A stretch of 64,000 nucleotides of DNA from Sediminibacillus albus. GTDB lineage: Bacteria > Bacillota > Bacilli > Bacillales > Amphibacillaceae. Positions 26,685-35,869 of the stretch are shown here, piece after piece. How positions within the stretch are numbered: the first letter of the stretch is position 1; each line of letters starts with the position of its first letter. A program made the translations under genes and the position numbers. Below the pieces are notes generated by a model. That model did no database searches. It had not been told where the DNA came from and saw nothing but the letters and a program-made list of their open reading frames with translations. Where the stretch lies: NCBI RefSeq assembly GCF_900101125.1, contig NZ_FNFL01000002.1, positions 310,001-374,000 on the forward strand. Direction: 5' to 3'.

Positions 26685-27695
26685 ATGGAAAAAGTGAAAT
26701 GGGGAATTTTAAGCACGGCTGGTATAGGGCAAAAACAGGTGATTCCTGCCATCGGCCGGGCAGCTAATGCAGAAGCCATTGCGATTGCCAGCCGAGGAGA
26801 TAAAGCTAAAGAAGCGGCGGTCCGCCATAATATCGCTAAAGCTTATACTAGTTATCAAGAACTATTGCAGGATCCGGAAATAGACGCCGTTTATATTCCG
26901 CTGCCGAACAGTCTTCACAAACAGTGGGTGATAGAAGCAGCCAGGCATGGCAAGCACGTCCTATGTGAAAAACCAGCAGCTTTGAATGTGGAAGAATTAC
27001 AGGAAATGATAGAAGCTTGCAGCAGGCATGGCGTAAAATTCATGGAAGCCTTCATGTATCAATTTCATCCATTGCATGAGAAAGTAAGAGAATTAATAGA
27101 CGCTAAGGAAATTGGGGAGTTATCCCTTGTGAGAGCAAGCTTCTCCTTCCTGCTGGAAAAGGATGCGGAAAATATCCGATTGAATAACGCACTTGGCGGC
27201 GGATCTGTATATGATGTGGGCTGTTACTGCCTCCATTCGATTCGAACAGTGCTTGGAGAGGAGCCTGTGCAAATTCACGCCCATGCAAAATGGGATGACC
27301 ACTTGAACGTCGATACGACAGTCGCCGGGACCATGTCTTTCGCCAGTGGTATCGAGGCAGGCTTTGATTGCAGCTTTGATCAGTTTCCGGAAAATAAATA
27401 TGAATTAGTAGGTTCCGCTGGAAAAATAGAAGTAATAAATGCCTATCGCCCTGATAAAAATCCTGACGGCGAAGGTCTGATCCGGCTTACCAAAGCAGGC
27501 GGAGAACTAATAGAAAAGCGAATTCCGGGAGATCAATACAGAAGCCAGGTTGAACATTTTTCTAAATCCATACTAGAGGATACACCTCTTTATTATTCCG
27601 ATGAGAAAATGTTGCTTAACATGAAAGTTATCGATGCCTGCTATCAATCTATTCATACAGGGAAAGTGGTACGAATAGCCGAGGAAAGAAGTTAA
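26685..27695 (+). CDS. Gfo/Idh/MocA-family sugar dehydrogenase
   Basis: NAD(P)-dependent oxidoreductase of 336 residues that probably oxidises the imported sugar or a derivative. It has the N-terminal nucleotide-binding domain (WGILSTAGIGQKQVIPAI), the conserved EKPAA (family EKP) motif near residue 96, and GGSVYDVGCYCLHSIR, typical of the D-xylose/dihydrodiol dehydrogenase branch. Ribosome binding site GAGAGGACGG. It lies 66 bases after the permease and is probably the last gene of that operon, which gives the importer a catabolic partner. Confidence 0.85.
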   Translation: MEKVKWGILSTAGIGQKQVIPAIGRAANAEAIAIASRGDKAKEAAVRHNIAKAYTSYQELLQDPEIDAVYIPLPNSLHKQWVIEAARHGKHVLCEKPAALNVEELQEMIEACSRHGVKFMEAFMYQFHPLHEKVRELIDAKEIGELSLVRASFSFLLEKDAENIRLNNALGGGSVYDVGCYCLHSIRTVLGEEPVQIHAHAKWDDHLNVDTTVAGTMSFASGIEAGFDCSFDQFPENKYELVGSAGKIEVINAYRPDKNPDGEGLIRLTKAGGELIEKRIPGDQYRSQVEHFSKSILEDTPLYYSDEKMLLNMKVIDACYQSIHTGKVVRIAEERS

Positions 27696-27760
27696 TCAAA
27701 AAACCCCCGGCTCCTGGCGCGGGCACTGAAAAACGGAAGCTCTATGATAGGTAGAATTTA

Positions 27761-27806
27761 AAAAAAGCGGTCTGTGTGGGATTTAATTTCCATACAGACC
27801 GCTTTT
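27761..27806 (+). terminator. Long hairpin after the dehydrogenase gene
   Basis: AAAAGCGGTCTGTGTGG pairs with CCATACAGACCGCTTTT (one mismatch, 17 pairs). It may terminate the operon in either direction or mark the end of the adjacent transposase remnant. Confidence 0.65.
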
Positions 27807-27986
27807 CGTCTAACTTGAAGAGGCTTGTGCCTCCATTCCTTCATGAGTTTAACGATTCGTTTCACATTTGCCGTGAAAATTGCCATCGCCACTTGAATAC
27901 ACATGCCTTCGTCTATCGAGACCCGAAGATGCGGCGACCTCATATCCGAGTCTATGCTTCCATTCGCTCTTTTTAAATTGGCCTCT
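27807..27986 (-). pseudogene. C-terminal remnant of an IS-encoded transposase (IS1182-like?)
   Basis: On the minus strand a frame reads EANLKRANG, then LRVSIDEGMCIQVAMAIF and TANVKRIVKLMKEW. This has the shape of the last helices of IS1182/IS5-type DDE transposases (ERxFAxxKxxHGxxR ... MQxxxxAxxxNxKRxxxL). Nothing resembling the N-terminal two thirds or the terminal repeats remains; a palindromic repeat abuts it at 27987. Family assignment is uncertain. Confidence 0.5.
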
Positions 27987-28132
27987 GTTGATTCCGCGAT
28001 AGGCAATCGGTGGTGACGCCTGCGGAAACAGCACGAGGCGAAGATCGACTTGGTCAAGTGATCTTCTTGACCAGGTTAGCTGGTGCCATGCCCGCGGCAA
28101 GCATCCACCGACAAGCGATTCGTGGAATCAAC
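27987..28132. repeat. Palindromic GC-rich intergenic repeat element, copy 1
   Basis: The left arm (27987-28013, starting GTTGATTCCGCGAT) and right arm (28105-28132, ending CGTGGAATCAAC) are imperfect inverted repeats ending in GTTGATTCC / GGAATCAAC. The interior holds CCTGCGGAAACAGCACGAGG and GCCCGCGG, blocks typical of the highly structured intergenic repeats scattered through Bacillaceae genomes. It codes for nothing and is markedly richer in GC than its surroundings. Confidence 0.65.
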
Positions 28133-28270
28133 AACAAACTTTGACAGCCCCTTTAAATGTAAAAAGGACTTTTTCAGTGGCCTCGTAACAGGGGAGTGTT
28201 TTTTAGTAGAAAGTAATTTAAAATTTAGAAAATTTAAACCATTCCATTGACGGAAGGCGGGAAATTTATT

Positions 28271-28322
28271 AATATGTAGTTTAACTACATATTTTATTTA
28301 TTTATATGAAATAAAACTACAT
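28271..28322. promoter_or_regulatory. Tandem operator for the RpiR/MurR-type regulator
   Basis: An 11-bp perfect inverted repeat, AATATGTAGTT / AACTACATATT, around a single central T (28271-28293), is followed by a weaker copy, ATGAAATAAAACTACAT (28306-28322). Both lie in the leader of the regulator gene at 28361, consistent with autoregulation of the whole operon. Confidence 0.65.
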
Positions 28323-28360
28323 CAAGTTATCAGGCGCTTTGGCCTACAGGGGAGATAAAC

Positions 28361-29206
28361 ATGAACAATGGAATAGAAAGAATCCGCCAGGGAAGTACAT
28401 CACTTAAACCTTCGGAAAGAAAGGTAGCTAATTATATTTTGAAAAACGCGGAAAAGGTATTAATCATGCCGATTTCCGAGTTGGCAAAAGAATGTCAGAC
28501 TAGTGAAGCCACAATTATCCGTATGTGCAGGTCATTACAATTTAAAGGATTTAGAGAGTTAAAGCTGAGTGTTTCTGCTTCAGTCAATAACAATGATTTT
28601 TCAACGGATAGATATCGGGATATTTCTGCCGAAGCGAGTATTAAGGAGATTAGCAGAGTCGTCTCTTATAATAATTTACGTTCGATAGAAGACACATTAT
28701 CTGTATTCGATGAAGATTCTATGGAAAAGGCAGTTGCATGTTTAGCTGATGCTAGAAAAATCCTCATTATAGGGGTAGGAGCGTCCGCTATTGTTGCACA
28801 AGATTTTGAGCAAAAATGCAAAAGAATAAACCAATGGTGTGAAGCCCTGACTGATAGTCATGCACAGCTCACTTCTGCTGTACATTTAACGTCGAAAGAT
28901 GTCGTTATCGCTGTTTCTTACTCGGGGGAAACCAAAGAGATTGTCGATACCATCAAAATAGCAAACAAAAATAATACACCAGTCATTTCAATAACTAGCT
29001 ATGGGAGCAACCAGGTACAAAAATTATCGACCATTAATCTCTATGCTTCAAATTTAGAGCAAAATATTAGGAGCGGGGCAACAGCTTCAAGAATCGCACA
29101 ATTGAATATCATCGATATTTTGTTTACTGGACTTGCATCGCAAAACTATCAGGAGTCCATTAACTTTTTGGACAAGACAAGAGATGTCATCCACAATCGA
29201 TTTTGA
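28361..29206 (+). CDS. MurR/RpiR-family transcriptional regulator
   Basis: A 281-residue regulator with an N-terminal RpiR helix-turn-helix (LKPSERKVANYILKNAEKVL, then MPISELAKECQTSEATIIRMCRSLQFKGF, broken across the motif) and a C-terminal SIS sugar-phosphate-binding domain from about residue 125 (ILIIGVGASAIVAQDF; VVIAVSYSGETKEIVDTI). In the neighbouring MurQ pathway the natural effector is MurNAc 6-phosphate, as for E. coli and B. subtilis MurR. It heads the operon and probably binds the palindromes at 28271-28322. Ribosome binding site GGGGAG. Confidence 0.85.
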   Translation: MNNGIERIRQGSTSLKPSERKVANYILKNAEKVLIMPISELAKECQTSEATIIRMCRSLQFKGFRELKLSVSASVNNNDFSTDRYRDISAEASIKEISRVVSYNNLRSIEDTLSVFDEDSMEKAVACLADARKILIIGVGASAIVAQDFEQKCKRINQWCEALTDSHAQLTSAVHLTSKDVVIAVSYSGETKEIVDTIKIANKNNTPVISITSYGSNQVQKLSTINLYASNLEQNIRSGATASRIAQLNIIDILFTGLASQNYQESINFLDKTRDVIHNRF

Positions 29207-29222
29207 TGTTGGGAGCGTAGTT

Positions 29223-30269
29223 ATGAACCACTTAGACGAAATCTTTGCTGAATATATTAGAGATGATTATTTTGCTGGCGGGGTATGCTGTATATCAGTA
29301 AAAGGAAATATCATTTTCCATAAGGCATACGGATTAGCTAACCGTACCAACCAAACAAAACTGAAAAAAGATACAATATTCGACTTGGCCAGTGTTACCA
29401 AGATAATAACCACCACCATGATTCTACAATTAATAACTAACAAGAGACTTTCCCTTGCCACTTGTTTAAGGGACTGTCTGCCTCACACTTCCATCAATCC
29501 AATACTTTCACCAATCACGATCCAACAACTTTTGACACATACTTCAGGATTGAAAGCGTGGCATCCATTTTATGCTCATTTACCAAATAAAGATTTATTT
29601 AAAGTGCTGGAAGACATAAAGCTCACTCATGATAGTGATGAAAAAGTTGTTTATAGTGACTTGAATTTTATTTTACTTGGTGAAGTAATTAAATACTTAG
29701 TGAAAGATCATTTAGAATACGCGATAAAAAAGTATTTGGCTGATCCACTGGAATTGTCCACATTAACTTATCATCCTAGGAATCAATCAAACATTGCCGC
29801 TACTGAATTTGGAAATAAAACGGAAATGGCGATGTGCAAAGAAATAGGTGTATCCTTTGAAGGTTGGCGTAATACAAACGAACCAATTGTTGGAAAAGTG
29901 AATGACGGGAATGCTTATTATTATTTTCAAGGTGAGTCTGGGCACGCGGGGTTGTTTTCCTGTGTGGAGGACCTCATCAAAATAGGCAATCTGTATTTGA
30001 AGGGGGGCGTGTATAAAAACGAACGACTGATAGACAGTGGTTTGGTACAAAGGTCAATGAAAAATCAAATGGATGGCAGGGGGCTGGGATGGCAAATAGG
30101 CGGAGTATTTCCAGAGGGCTGCGGCCACACAGGGTTTACCGGTACATCTATTTGGGTGGTTCCCGAAAAAGAGATGGTTGTGGGACTACTGACAAATAGA
30201 CTTCATACAGATTTTCCGAAAAATGTTCTTCCATTTAGAAGAGCCATCTTTGAAGCAATGATTAGTTAG
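29223..30269 (+). CDS. Cytoplasmic serine hydrolase of the beta-lactamase/class C family
   Basis: A 348-residue penicillin-recognising serine hydrolase fold. The nucleophile motif SxxK is Ser57-Val-Thr-Lys60 (DLASVTK), YSDLNF stands for the YxN motif, and CGHTGFTG carries the HTG equivalent of KTG. ATG 29223 is preferred; an upstream in-frame start would overlap the regulator gene without a ribosome binding site. There is no signal peptide or membrane anchor, so the enzyme should act inside the cell. In B. subtilis the MurNAc operon also holds a beta-lactamase-like gene (ybbE). An amidase or esterase acting on imported muropeptide is plausible but unproven. Confidence 0.8.
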   Translation: MNHLDEIFAEYIRDDYFAGGVCCISVKGNIIFHKAYGLANRTNQTKLKKDTIFDLASVTKIITTTMILQLITNKRLSLATCLRDCLPHTSINPILSPITIQQLLTHTSGLKAWHPFYAHLPNKDLFKVLEDIKLTHDSDEKVVYSDLNFILLGEVIKYLVKDHLEYAIKKYLADPLELSTLTYHPRNQSNIAATEFGNKTEMAMCKEIGVSFEGWRNTNEPIVGKVNDGNAYYYFQGESGHAGLFSCVEDLIKIGNLYLKGGVYKNERLIDSGLVQRSMKNQMDGRGLGWQIGGVFPEGCGHTGFTGTSIWVVPEKEMVVGLLTNRLHTDFPKNVLPFRRAIFEAMIS

Positions 30270-30295
30270 CAACCAATAAAAAAACTGGGGGATTA

Positions 30296-31861
30296 ATGAT
30301 GAAAAACAAAAGAAATTTCTTAGTGTTGCTGTTTATTCTCTTTGCAGCAATCATAACTGCAGGCTGTTCAGATACTGATGAGGCGAATAGCGGAGACAAT
30401 GAAAATGAAGCCAAAGGCGAAAAGGCTGCTGAACAAGTATTAAACATTGCTAACGACCAGGAACCTGCTGGATTGGACCCACATAAAACACCGGCGCATT
30501 CTTCCATTAGAATTTATTCACAGATTTATGAAGGATTGCTTCGATTCGATGAAAATATGGAAATTGAAGGCCAATTGGCAAAGGAATGGGAACAGCCAGA
30601 TGATACTTCTTACGTTTTTCACTTAAAAGAGGGTGTGAAATTCCATAACGGCCGTGAAATGACGGCAGACGATGTTGTCTATAGCTTTGAAAGAATATTG
30701 GACGAAGAAACTGCCTCACATATTGCTTCTTATTTTTCGAATGTGGAAACGGTAGAAGCAGAAGATACATATACAGTCAAATTCACTTTAAGTGAGCCGG
30801 ATGCTACATTTTTGTCGTATTTGACCAATGCCAGTGCTGTAGTGGTACCACAAGAAACTGTAGAAGAAAATGAAGATTTGCAGCAGGTGGCAATCGGTAC
30901 AGGACCATTCAAGCTGGAAGAATGGGTTCCTGATAACCATGTAACCTTAGTTAGGAATGAAGATTACTATGTTGAAGACCAGCCAAAGCTGGATCAAGTT
31001 GTTTACAATACGATGAAAGAAGAGTCGTCCCGGCTTTCTGCCATTCGGACCGGAGAAGTAGACATGACAACATTGTCAGCGAAGTCCGCTTCATTATTAG
31101 AAGATCAGGAAGGCCTGAATATCCTGGATTACCAGTCTCTTGAATACAGTTATGTCGGTTTTAATGTGGATAAAGAACCTTTCAACGATGAAAAAGTACG
31201 CCAGGCACTAAGTTTAGCAACAGATCGGCAAAGTATCGCTGATATCGTATGGGATGGCGATGCAGTCATTTCCGGTCCAGTTGCACCGTCGATGGGGGAT
31301 TGGGCAATTGATGTGACGGAAGAAGAACTTTACCAAAGAAATGTAGACAAAGCTAAAGAACTGCTAGCTGAAGCTGGTTATCCTGATGGGTTCACTACAG
31401 AAATTACAACTGCTTCTACTTATCCTGACATGGTGGATACAGCTCAGCTGCTTCAGCAGCAATGGAAGGATATTGGAGTGGAAGCCACAATTAAACAGAT
31501 CGAATGGGGAGAATATATCGATACCTGGTCAAATACATCAGCAGATATTTTAGTAGGCCGAAATGGTTCTGGTACCGACCCTGACCGTTCATTAAATTAC
31601 TTTTTCAATACAGAGGGATCAGCCAATGTATGGAACTTCTCGAATGATAATTTTGATCAACTAGTAGAAAAAGGCAGGGAGACACTGGATATAGAGAAAC
31701 GGAAAGAGATTTATGTGGAAGCTCAAGAAGAAATTATTAATCTATCACCAAATTTATTCCTTGTTTCTCCAATGAACTATGTAGCCGTGAGAGATAACGT
31801 AGAAGGCTTCACGCCATATCCTCATAATGGTGAAGAAATTACAGAAGTTTTTAAAAAATAA
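30296..31861 (+). CDS. Family 5 (oligopeptide-type) solute-binding lipoprotein, probably for muropeptides
   Basis: Binding lipoprotein of a Dpp/Opp-type ABC importer, 521 residues. Two adjacent ATG codons follow GGGGGATTA; the signal peptide ends in the lipobox TAGC (acylated Cys, SDTDEANSGD). The mature body has family-5 SBP signatures: ANDQEPAGLDPHKTPAHSS, YEGLLRFDENMEIEGQLAKEW (read as successive blocks), VKFHNGREMTADDVVYSFERI and IGTGPFKLEEW. Context with MurQ, AnmK and a MurR-type regulator suggests that the ligand is MurNAc, anhydro-MurNAc or a MurNAc-peptide rather than a plain dipeptide. Confidence 0.85.
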   Translation: MMKNKRNFLVLLFILFAAIITAGCSDTDEANSGDNENEAKGEKAAEQVLNIANDQEPAGLDPHKTPAHSSIRIYSQIYEGLLRFDENMEIEGQLAKEWEQPDDTSYVFHLKEGVKFHNGREMTADDVVYSFERILDEETASHIASYFSNVETVEAEDTYTVKFTLSEPDATFLSYLTNASAVVVPQETVEENEDLQQVAIGTGPFKLEEWVPDNHVTLVRNEDYYVEDQPKLDQVVYNTMKEESSRLSAIRTGEVDMTTLSAKSASLLEDQEGLNILDYQSLEYSYVGFNVDKEPFNDEKVRQALSLATDRQSIADIVWDGDAVISGPVAPSMGDWAIDVTEEELYQRNVDKAKELLAEAGYPDGFTTEITTASTYPDMVDTAQLLQQQWKDIGVEATIKQIEWGEYIDTWSNTSADILVGRNGSGTDPDRSLNYFFNTEGSANVWNFSNDNFDQLVEKGRETLDIEKRKEIYVEAQEEIINLSPNLFLVSPMNYVAVRDNVEGFTPYPHNGEEITEVFKK

Positions 31862-31866
31862 TTAAT

Positions 31867-31891
31867 AGAGGGGCTGCTGATGCAGCCCTCT
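31867..31891 (+). other. Intercistronic hairpin between binding protein and permease genes
   Basis: GGGCTGC (31871-31877) pairs with GCAGCCC (31882-31888) around TGAT, extended by AGA/TCT past a bulged G. No U-run follows. Confidence 0.6.
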
Positions 31892-31918
31892 ATTCTCACA
31901 TAAAGGGTGAATAGAAAA

Positions 31919-32863
31919 ATGTACGCATATATCATGAGGCGCCTTTTATTATTAATACCTGTCTTGTTTGGCGTATCGGTGTTTATCTTTGTAATCATGC
32001 GAATCGTGCCAGGGGACGTAGCTATGACTATTCTGGGAACAGATGCTACACCAGAATCTCTGGCGCAATTAAGGAAAGACTTTGGTTTGGACCTGCCGAT
32101 TTACCAGCAGTATATTCAGTGGATAACCGGAGTGCTTACCGGGGACTTTGGAGAGTCGATGAGAACCGGGAAAGAAGTGCTTCCAGATATTTTAAGCCGC
32201 TTTAAATTAACATTTGAACTAACTTTAATATCAGCTGTTATTTCCTGGATTATAGCGATTCCTTTAGGGGTGATTGCTGCTGTGAGAAGAAACACACGTA
32301 CAGATTTTGGCGTAAGGATTATTTCGCTGTTAGGAGTATCGGTACCAAACTTTGCGTTGGCAACGGTACTAATCCTTGTATTGGCACTGTTCTTCTCTTA
32401 CAGCCCGCCTGTGGGTTATGTAGGCTTTTTTGAAGATCCGGTTAAGAACTTGCAAATAATGATCCTTCCCTCTATTGTCCTTGGGACTGCCATGGCGGGG
32501 GCTGTGATGAGGATGACGCGATCGTCTATATTGGAAATTTTAAGACAGGATTTTATTCGTACGATCAGAGCAAAAGGTGCGAAGGAAAGAGTTGTGATTT
32601 TTCAACACGCTTTGCGTAATGCCATGATTCCAATTCTCACAATCATCGGAATGCAAATTGGAACACTGCTTGGGGGAACGGTTATCATCGAGCAGATTTT
32701 CTCGCTTCCAGGTCTGGGCCAGCTTGTACTAACAGCAATAACTCAACGCGATTTCACGGTTGTACAGGGTGCGGTATTGTTTATTGCCTTTGTCTTCGTC
32801 ATGATCAATTTACTCGTTGATATTATTTATTCCTATTTAGATCCTAGAATCACTTATAAATAA
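31919..32863 (+). CDS. Oligopeptide-type ABC permease, DppB/OppB-like
   Basis: First membrane subunit of the importer, 314 residues. ATG 31919 is chosen because AAAGGGTGA ends 8 bases upstream; an in-frame GTG at 31907 lies inside that site. The family block IMRRLLLLIPVLFGVSVFIF opens the protein, GDVAMTILG and FGLDLPIYQQYIQW follow, and the EAA-type loop IRAKGAKERVVIFQHALRNA precedes the last segments. The C-terminus DIIYSYLDPRITYK is typical of DppB. Confidence 0.9.
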   Translation: MYAYIMRRLLLLIPVLFGVSVFIFVIMRIVPGDVAMTILGTDATPESLAQLRKDFGLDLPIYQQYIQWITGVLTGDFGESMRTGKEVLPDILSRFKLTFELTLISAVISWIIAIPLGVIAAVRRNTRTDFGVRIISLLGVSVPNFALATVLILVLALFFSYSPPVGYVGFFEDPVKNLQIMILPSIVLGTAMAGAVMRMTRSSILEILRQDFIRTIRAKGAKERVVIFQHALRNAMIPILTIIGMQIGTLLGGTVIIEQIFSLPGLGQLVLTAITQRDFTVVQGAVLFIAFVFVMINLLVDIIYSYLDPRITYK

Positions 32864-32898
32864 TATTTCTGTTAAAGAATAGGAGAAAGAGTGGTTGT

Positions 32899-33726
32899 AT
32901 GAAACAATTTTTAGCCAGATTAAAACAAGATAAGGTAGGGTTAATCGGATTTACGGGAATTATTATAGTCATTTTGGTAGGGGTATTCTCCCCTCTGATC
33001 GCTCCTTACAGCCCTGAAGAAATGTTCACTGACCATACAATGGAAGGTCCGAGCAGCCAATTTATTTTTGGGACAGACGAGTTCGGCCGCGACATTTTTT
33101 CCAGAATCATATTCGGCACGCAGGTTTCCTTACAAGTTGGTGTCATTGCAGTTGGCATAGGTGCCGGCTGTGGATTGGTTTTTGGATTAATAAGCGGTTA
33201 TTTTCAAGGAAAAGTAGATCAAATCATCATGAGAATCATGGACATATTTTTTGCGTTTCCTGATATATTGCTAGCTCTTGCGATTGTGGCAGTGCTTGGC
33301 CCTAGTTTAACCAATACGATGATTGCAATAGGGATCGTATTTACGCCGGTGTTTACCAGAACTGTCAGAGCGGCTGTAATCGCTGTCAAAGAAAATGAGT
33401 ACATCACCAGTGCCACTGCTATAGGAGTACCACCGATAAAAATAATTTACAGGCACATCACTCCCAACATATTGGCCCCCTTTATCGTACAAATAACACT
33501 TGCTCTCTCCGGGGCTATCCTGACAGAGGCTGCTTTGAGTTTCTTAGGGCTGGGCATTCAGCCGCCAAACCCTTCATGGGGTGTCATGTTGGACGCAAGC
33601 CGTACGTATATGGAGTTTGCCCCTTGGACGATATTATTTCCAGCAATCGCCATCGTATTTACGATTTTTTGTTTCAATCTTTTCGGTGATAGTTTAAGAG
33701 ATATCCTCGATCCAAAAATGAAATAG
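32899..33726 (+). CDS. Oligopeptide-type ABC permease, DppC/OppC-like
   Basis: Second membrane subunit, 275 residues. It shows the DppC pattern: an N-terminal segment (LIGFTGIIIVILVGVFSPLI), APYSPEEMF, FGTDEFGRDIFSRIIFGTQVS, the loop YITSATAIGVPPIKIIYRHI with PNIL, and the C-terminal GDSLRDILDPKMK. The ribosome binding site AGGAGAAAG lies rather far (about 10 bases) from the ATG. It forms the transmembrane pore with the DppB-like subunit encoded just upstream. Confidence 0.9.
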   Translation: MKQFLARLKQDKVGLIGFTGIIIVILVGVFSPLIAPYSPEEMFTDHTMEGPSSQFIFGTDEFGRDIFSRIIFGTQVSLQVGVIAVGIGAGCGLVFGLISGYFQGKVDQIIMRIMDIFFAFPDILLALAIVAVLGPSLTNTMIAIGIVFTPVFTRTVRAAVIAVKENEYITSATAIGVPPIKIIYRHITPNILAPFIVQITLALSGAILTEAALSFLGLGIQPPNPSWGVMLDASRTYMEFAPWTILFPAIAIVFTIFCFNLFGDSLRDILDPKMK

Positions 33727-33750
33727 TAAACAAGAGTAGGAGCGGAGTAT

Positions 33751-34659
33751 ATGTATTTAACAAATAAGCTAATAACGGAAGAGAGTAATCCATCCACAGA
33801 GAATATCGATCAAATGAGCACCGAAGAAATTTTGACTGTTATCAATGAAGAAGACACTACTGTTGCATATTCGGTGAAAAAAGAGATACATACGATTCAT
33901 AAAGCCGTAGATAAAATTGTGGACGCTATTAAAAGGGGCGGACGGATATTTTATATTGGAGCAGGGACAAGCGGGAGATTAGGTGTTTTGGATGCTTCAG
34001 AATGCCCTCCAACTTATAACACACCTGCTGGATTAGTGAATGGCATCATTGCTGGCGGCTATCCTGCTTTGGTTCATGCGCTTGAGGGAGTCGAAGACAA
34101 GGAGAGCCAGGCGGCCGTTGATTTGCAGGATTATTCATTAAATAATCAAGATGTAGTAGTAGGGATAGCGGCGAGTGGTTCAACCCCTTATGTGGCAGGA
34201 GCATTGAAATATGCGAATTCTCTCGGGACGGCTACGATCAGCATTTCCTGCAATCCCAACTCATTAATTTCTGGTTATGCTGACATTGCAATAGAAACAG
34301 TTACAGGACCGGAAGTAGTTACTGGATCGACTCGTCTGAAAGCTGGAACCGCCCAGAAAATGGTTTTAAATATGATTAGTACGACAACGATGATTAAGTT
34401 GGGCAAAGTTTATAAAAATTATATGGTTGATCTGCAAGCATCGAATAATAAATTGAAAAAAAGGGCTTCCAGTATCCTAAACAAGCTGACATCAGCGGAT
34501 GAAGCTATCACGTGCCAAATATTAAAAGAAACAGACTGGAATATAAAGGAAGCATTAGTGATGCTCCAGGCAAAAGTGGATAGAACGGCTTCCCAAAAAA
34601 GCTTGCTGGAAAATGAAGGGTTTGTAGCCAGGGCGATAAATTCGGCTGAACAGAGGTGA
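33751..34659 (+). CDS. murQ: N-acetylmuramic acid 6-phosphate etherase
   Basis: Cleaves the lactyl ether of MurNAc 6-phosphate, giving GlcNAc 6-phosphate and D-lactate, which links this operon to the NagA/NagB pathway further right in the window. The 302 residues show the SIS-domain signatures FYIGAGTSGRLGVLDASECP and VVVGIAASGSTPYVAGAL, the active-site region TGPEVVTGSTRLKAGTAQK, and a C-terminal UBA-like helical domain. Length matches the family. Ribosome binding site AGGAGCGGAG. The anmK gene begins within 6 bases. Confidence 0.95.
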   Translation: MYLTNKLITEESNPSTENIDQMSTEEILTVINEEDTTVAYSVKKEIHTIHKAVDKIVDAIKRGGRIFYIGAGTSGRLGVLDASECPPTYNTPAGLVNGIIAGGYPALVHALEGVEDKESQAAVDLQDYSLNNQDVVVGIAASGSTPYVAGALKYANSLGTATISISCNPNSLISGYADIAIETVTGPEVVTGSTRLKAGTAQKMVLNMISTTTMIKLGKVYKNYMVDLQASNNKLKKRASSILNKLTSADEAITCQILKETDWNIKEALVMLQAKVDRTASQKSLLENEGFVARAINSAEQR

Positions 34660-34664
34660 TGAGA

Positions 34665-35867
34665 GTGGAAAAACATCTAGGTATTGGTTTAATGTCCGGT
34701 ACATCTCTGGATGGTATTGATGCTGTCCTTGTTGAAATAAGCGGGAAGTACACAGAGACAAAAGTAAACGTGATAGATTCACTATCTTTTTCCTTCCCGA
34801 AGGAGCTAAGGGAGGAGTTAAAAGAATTATGTTCTCCATTAACTGCTTCATTGGAAAATATCTGTTCGATGAATATGTACCTTGGGAAAGAAATGGGGAA
34901 AATCGTAAATGATTTACTGGTGAAGGCAAATAAACAAAAAGAGGATGTTCTTTATATTAGCTCTCATGGACAGACAATCTACCACAACCCTGCTGGCGGT
35001 AAAAGATTGACAGCAGTCCCTGGAACGCTGCAAATAGGTGATTTGTCGGTTTTGTCAGAAGTTACAGGCATTACAGCTGTAGGTGATTTCCGCACCGCTG
35101 ATATGGCAGCCGGAGGCCAAGGAGCACCATTGGTTTCTTTTGTGGATTATATCCTGTTTAAGAGTGAGAAATATTCCCGCGCTATTCAAAATATAGGGGG
35201 TATTGGAAATGTTACATATCTACCTAAAGACGGCACAGATAAAGATGTCCAGTCTTTTGATACAGGGCCGGGAAACATGGTGATTGATGAGGTTGTAACG
35301 CGCATCAGCAATGGAAAAGAAAATTATGATAAAGACGGAAAACTTGCTTTCCAGGGAAATATTAATACAAAGCTCCTAAACAAATTGCTGGACCATCCGT
35401 ATTTAGTAATTGAGCCGCCCAAAACAACAGGACGTGAATTATTCGGGGCTGATTTTGTAGACAAAGTTATTCATATGGCAGGAGACCTTCCAAGCGAGGA
35501 TATAGTCTCCACTGTAACAGCATGGAGTGCCCGAACAATCGCAGACAGTTACCAGCGCTTTCTGGAAGTAGATGGAAATAATTTGGATGAAGTGATAATT
35601 GGTGGGGGAGGAAGTTATAACCCTTTTTTGATGAAGCAGATAAAAGAAAACCTTCCAGAAAAAAATGTCTACACGCATGAGCATTTCGGAATATCCAGTG
35701 ATTTGAAAGAAGCTGTAGCCTTTGCAGTTCTGGGTTATCATTGCCTTCAAGGCCAGTACAATCAATCCCCCTCTGCTACAGGTGCTAAAAATCCTGTGAT
35801 AATGGGGAAAGTAGCTTATACTCAACCGGGCGCCTACAAGCGGGTCTTCTCATGGAGGGGGAATTAA
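34665..35867 (+). CDS. anmK: Anhydro-N-acetylmuramic acid kinase
   Basis: Hydrolyses and phosphorylates 1,6-anhydro-MurNAc to MurNAc 6-phosphate, the MurQ substrate. Signatures: GLMSGTSLDGIDAVLVEI at the N-terminus (phosphate-binding), SHGQTIYHNP, GDFRTADMAAGGQGAPLV and FDTGPGNMVIDE, all characteristic. GTG 34665 is preferred because AGAGGTG (34652-34658) is 6 bases upstream; ATG 34659 would be too close to that site. The product has 400 residues. Presence of AnmK implies that the operon receives lytic-transglycosylase products, not only MurNAc. Confidence 0.93.
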   Translation: MEKHLGIGLMSGTSLDGIDAVLVEISGKYTETKVNVIDSLSFSFPKELREELKELCSPLTASLENICSMNMYLGKEMGKIVNDLLVKANKQKEDVLYISSHGQTIYHNPAGGKRLTAVPGTLQIGDLSVLSEVTGITAVGDFRTADMAAGGQGAPLVSFVDYILFKSEKYSRAIQNIGGIGNVTYLPKDGTDKDVQSFDTGPGNMVIDEVVTRISNGKENYDKDGKLAFQGNINTKLLNKLLDHPYLVIEPPKTTGRELFGADFVDKVIHMAGDLPSEDIVSTVTAWSARTIADSYQRFLEVDGNNLDEVIIGGGGSYNPFLMKQIKENLPEKNVYTHEHFGISSDLKEAVAFAVLGYHCLQGQYNQSPSATGAKNPVIMGKVAYTQPGAYKRVFSWRGN

Positions 35868-35869
35868 AT

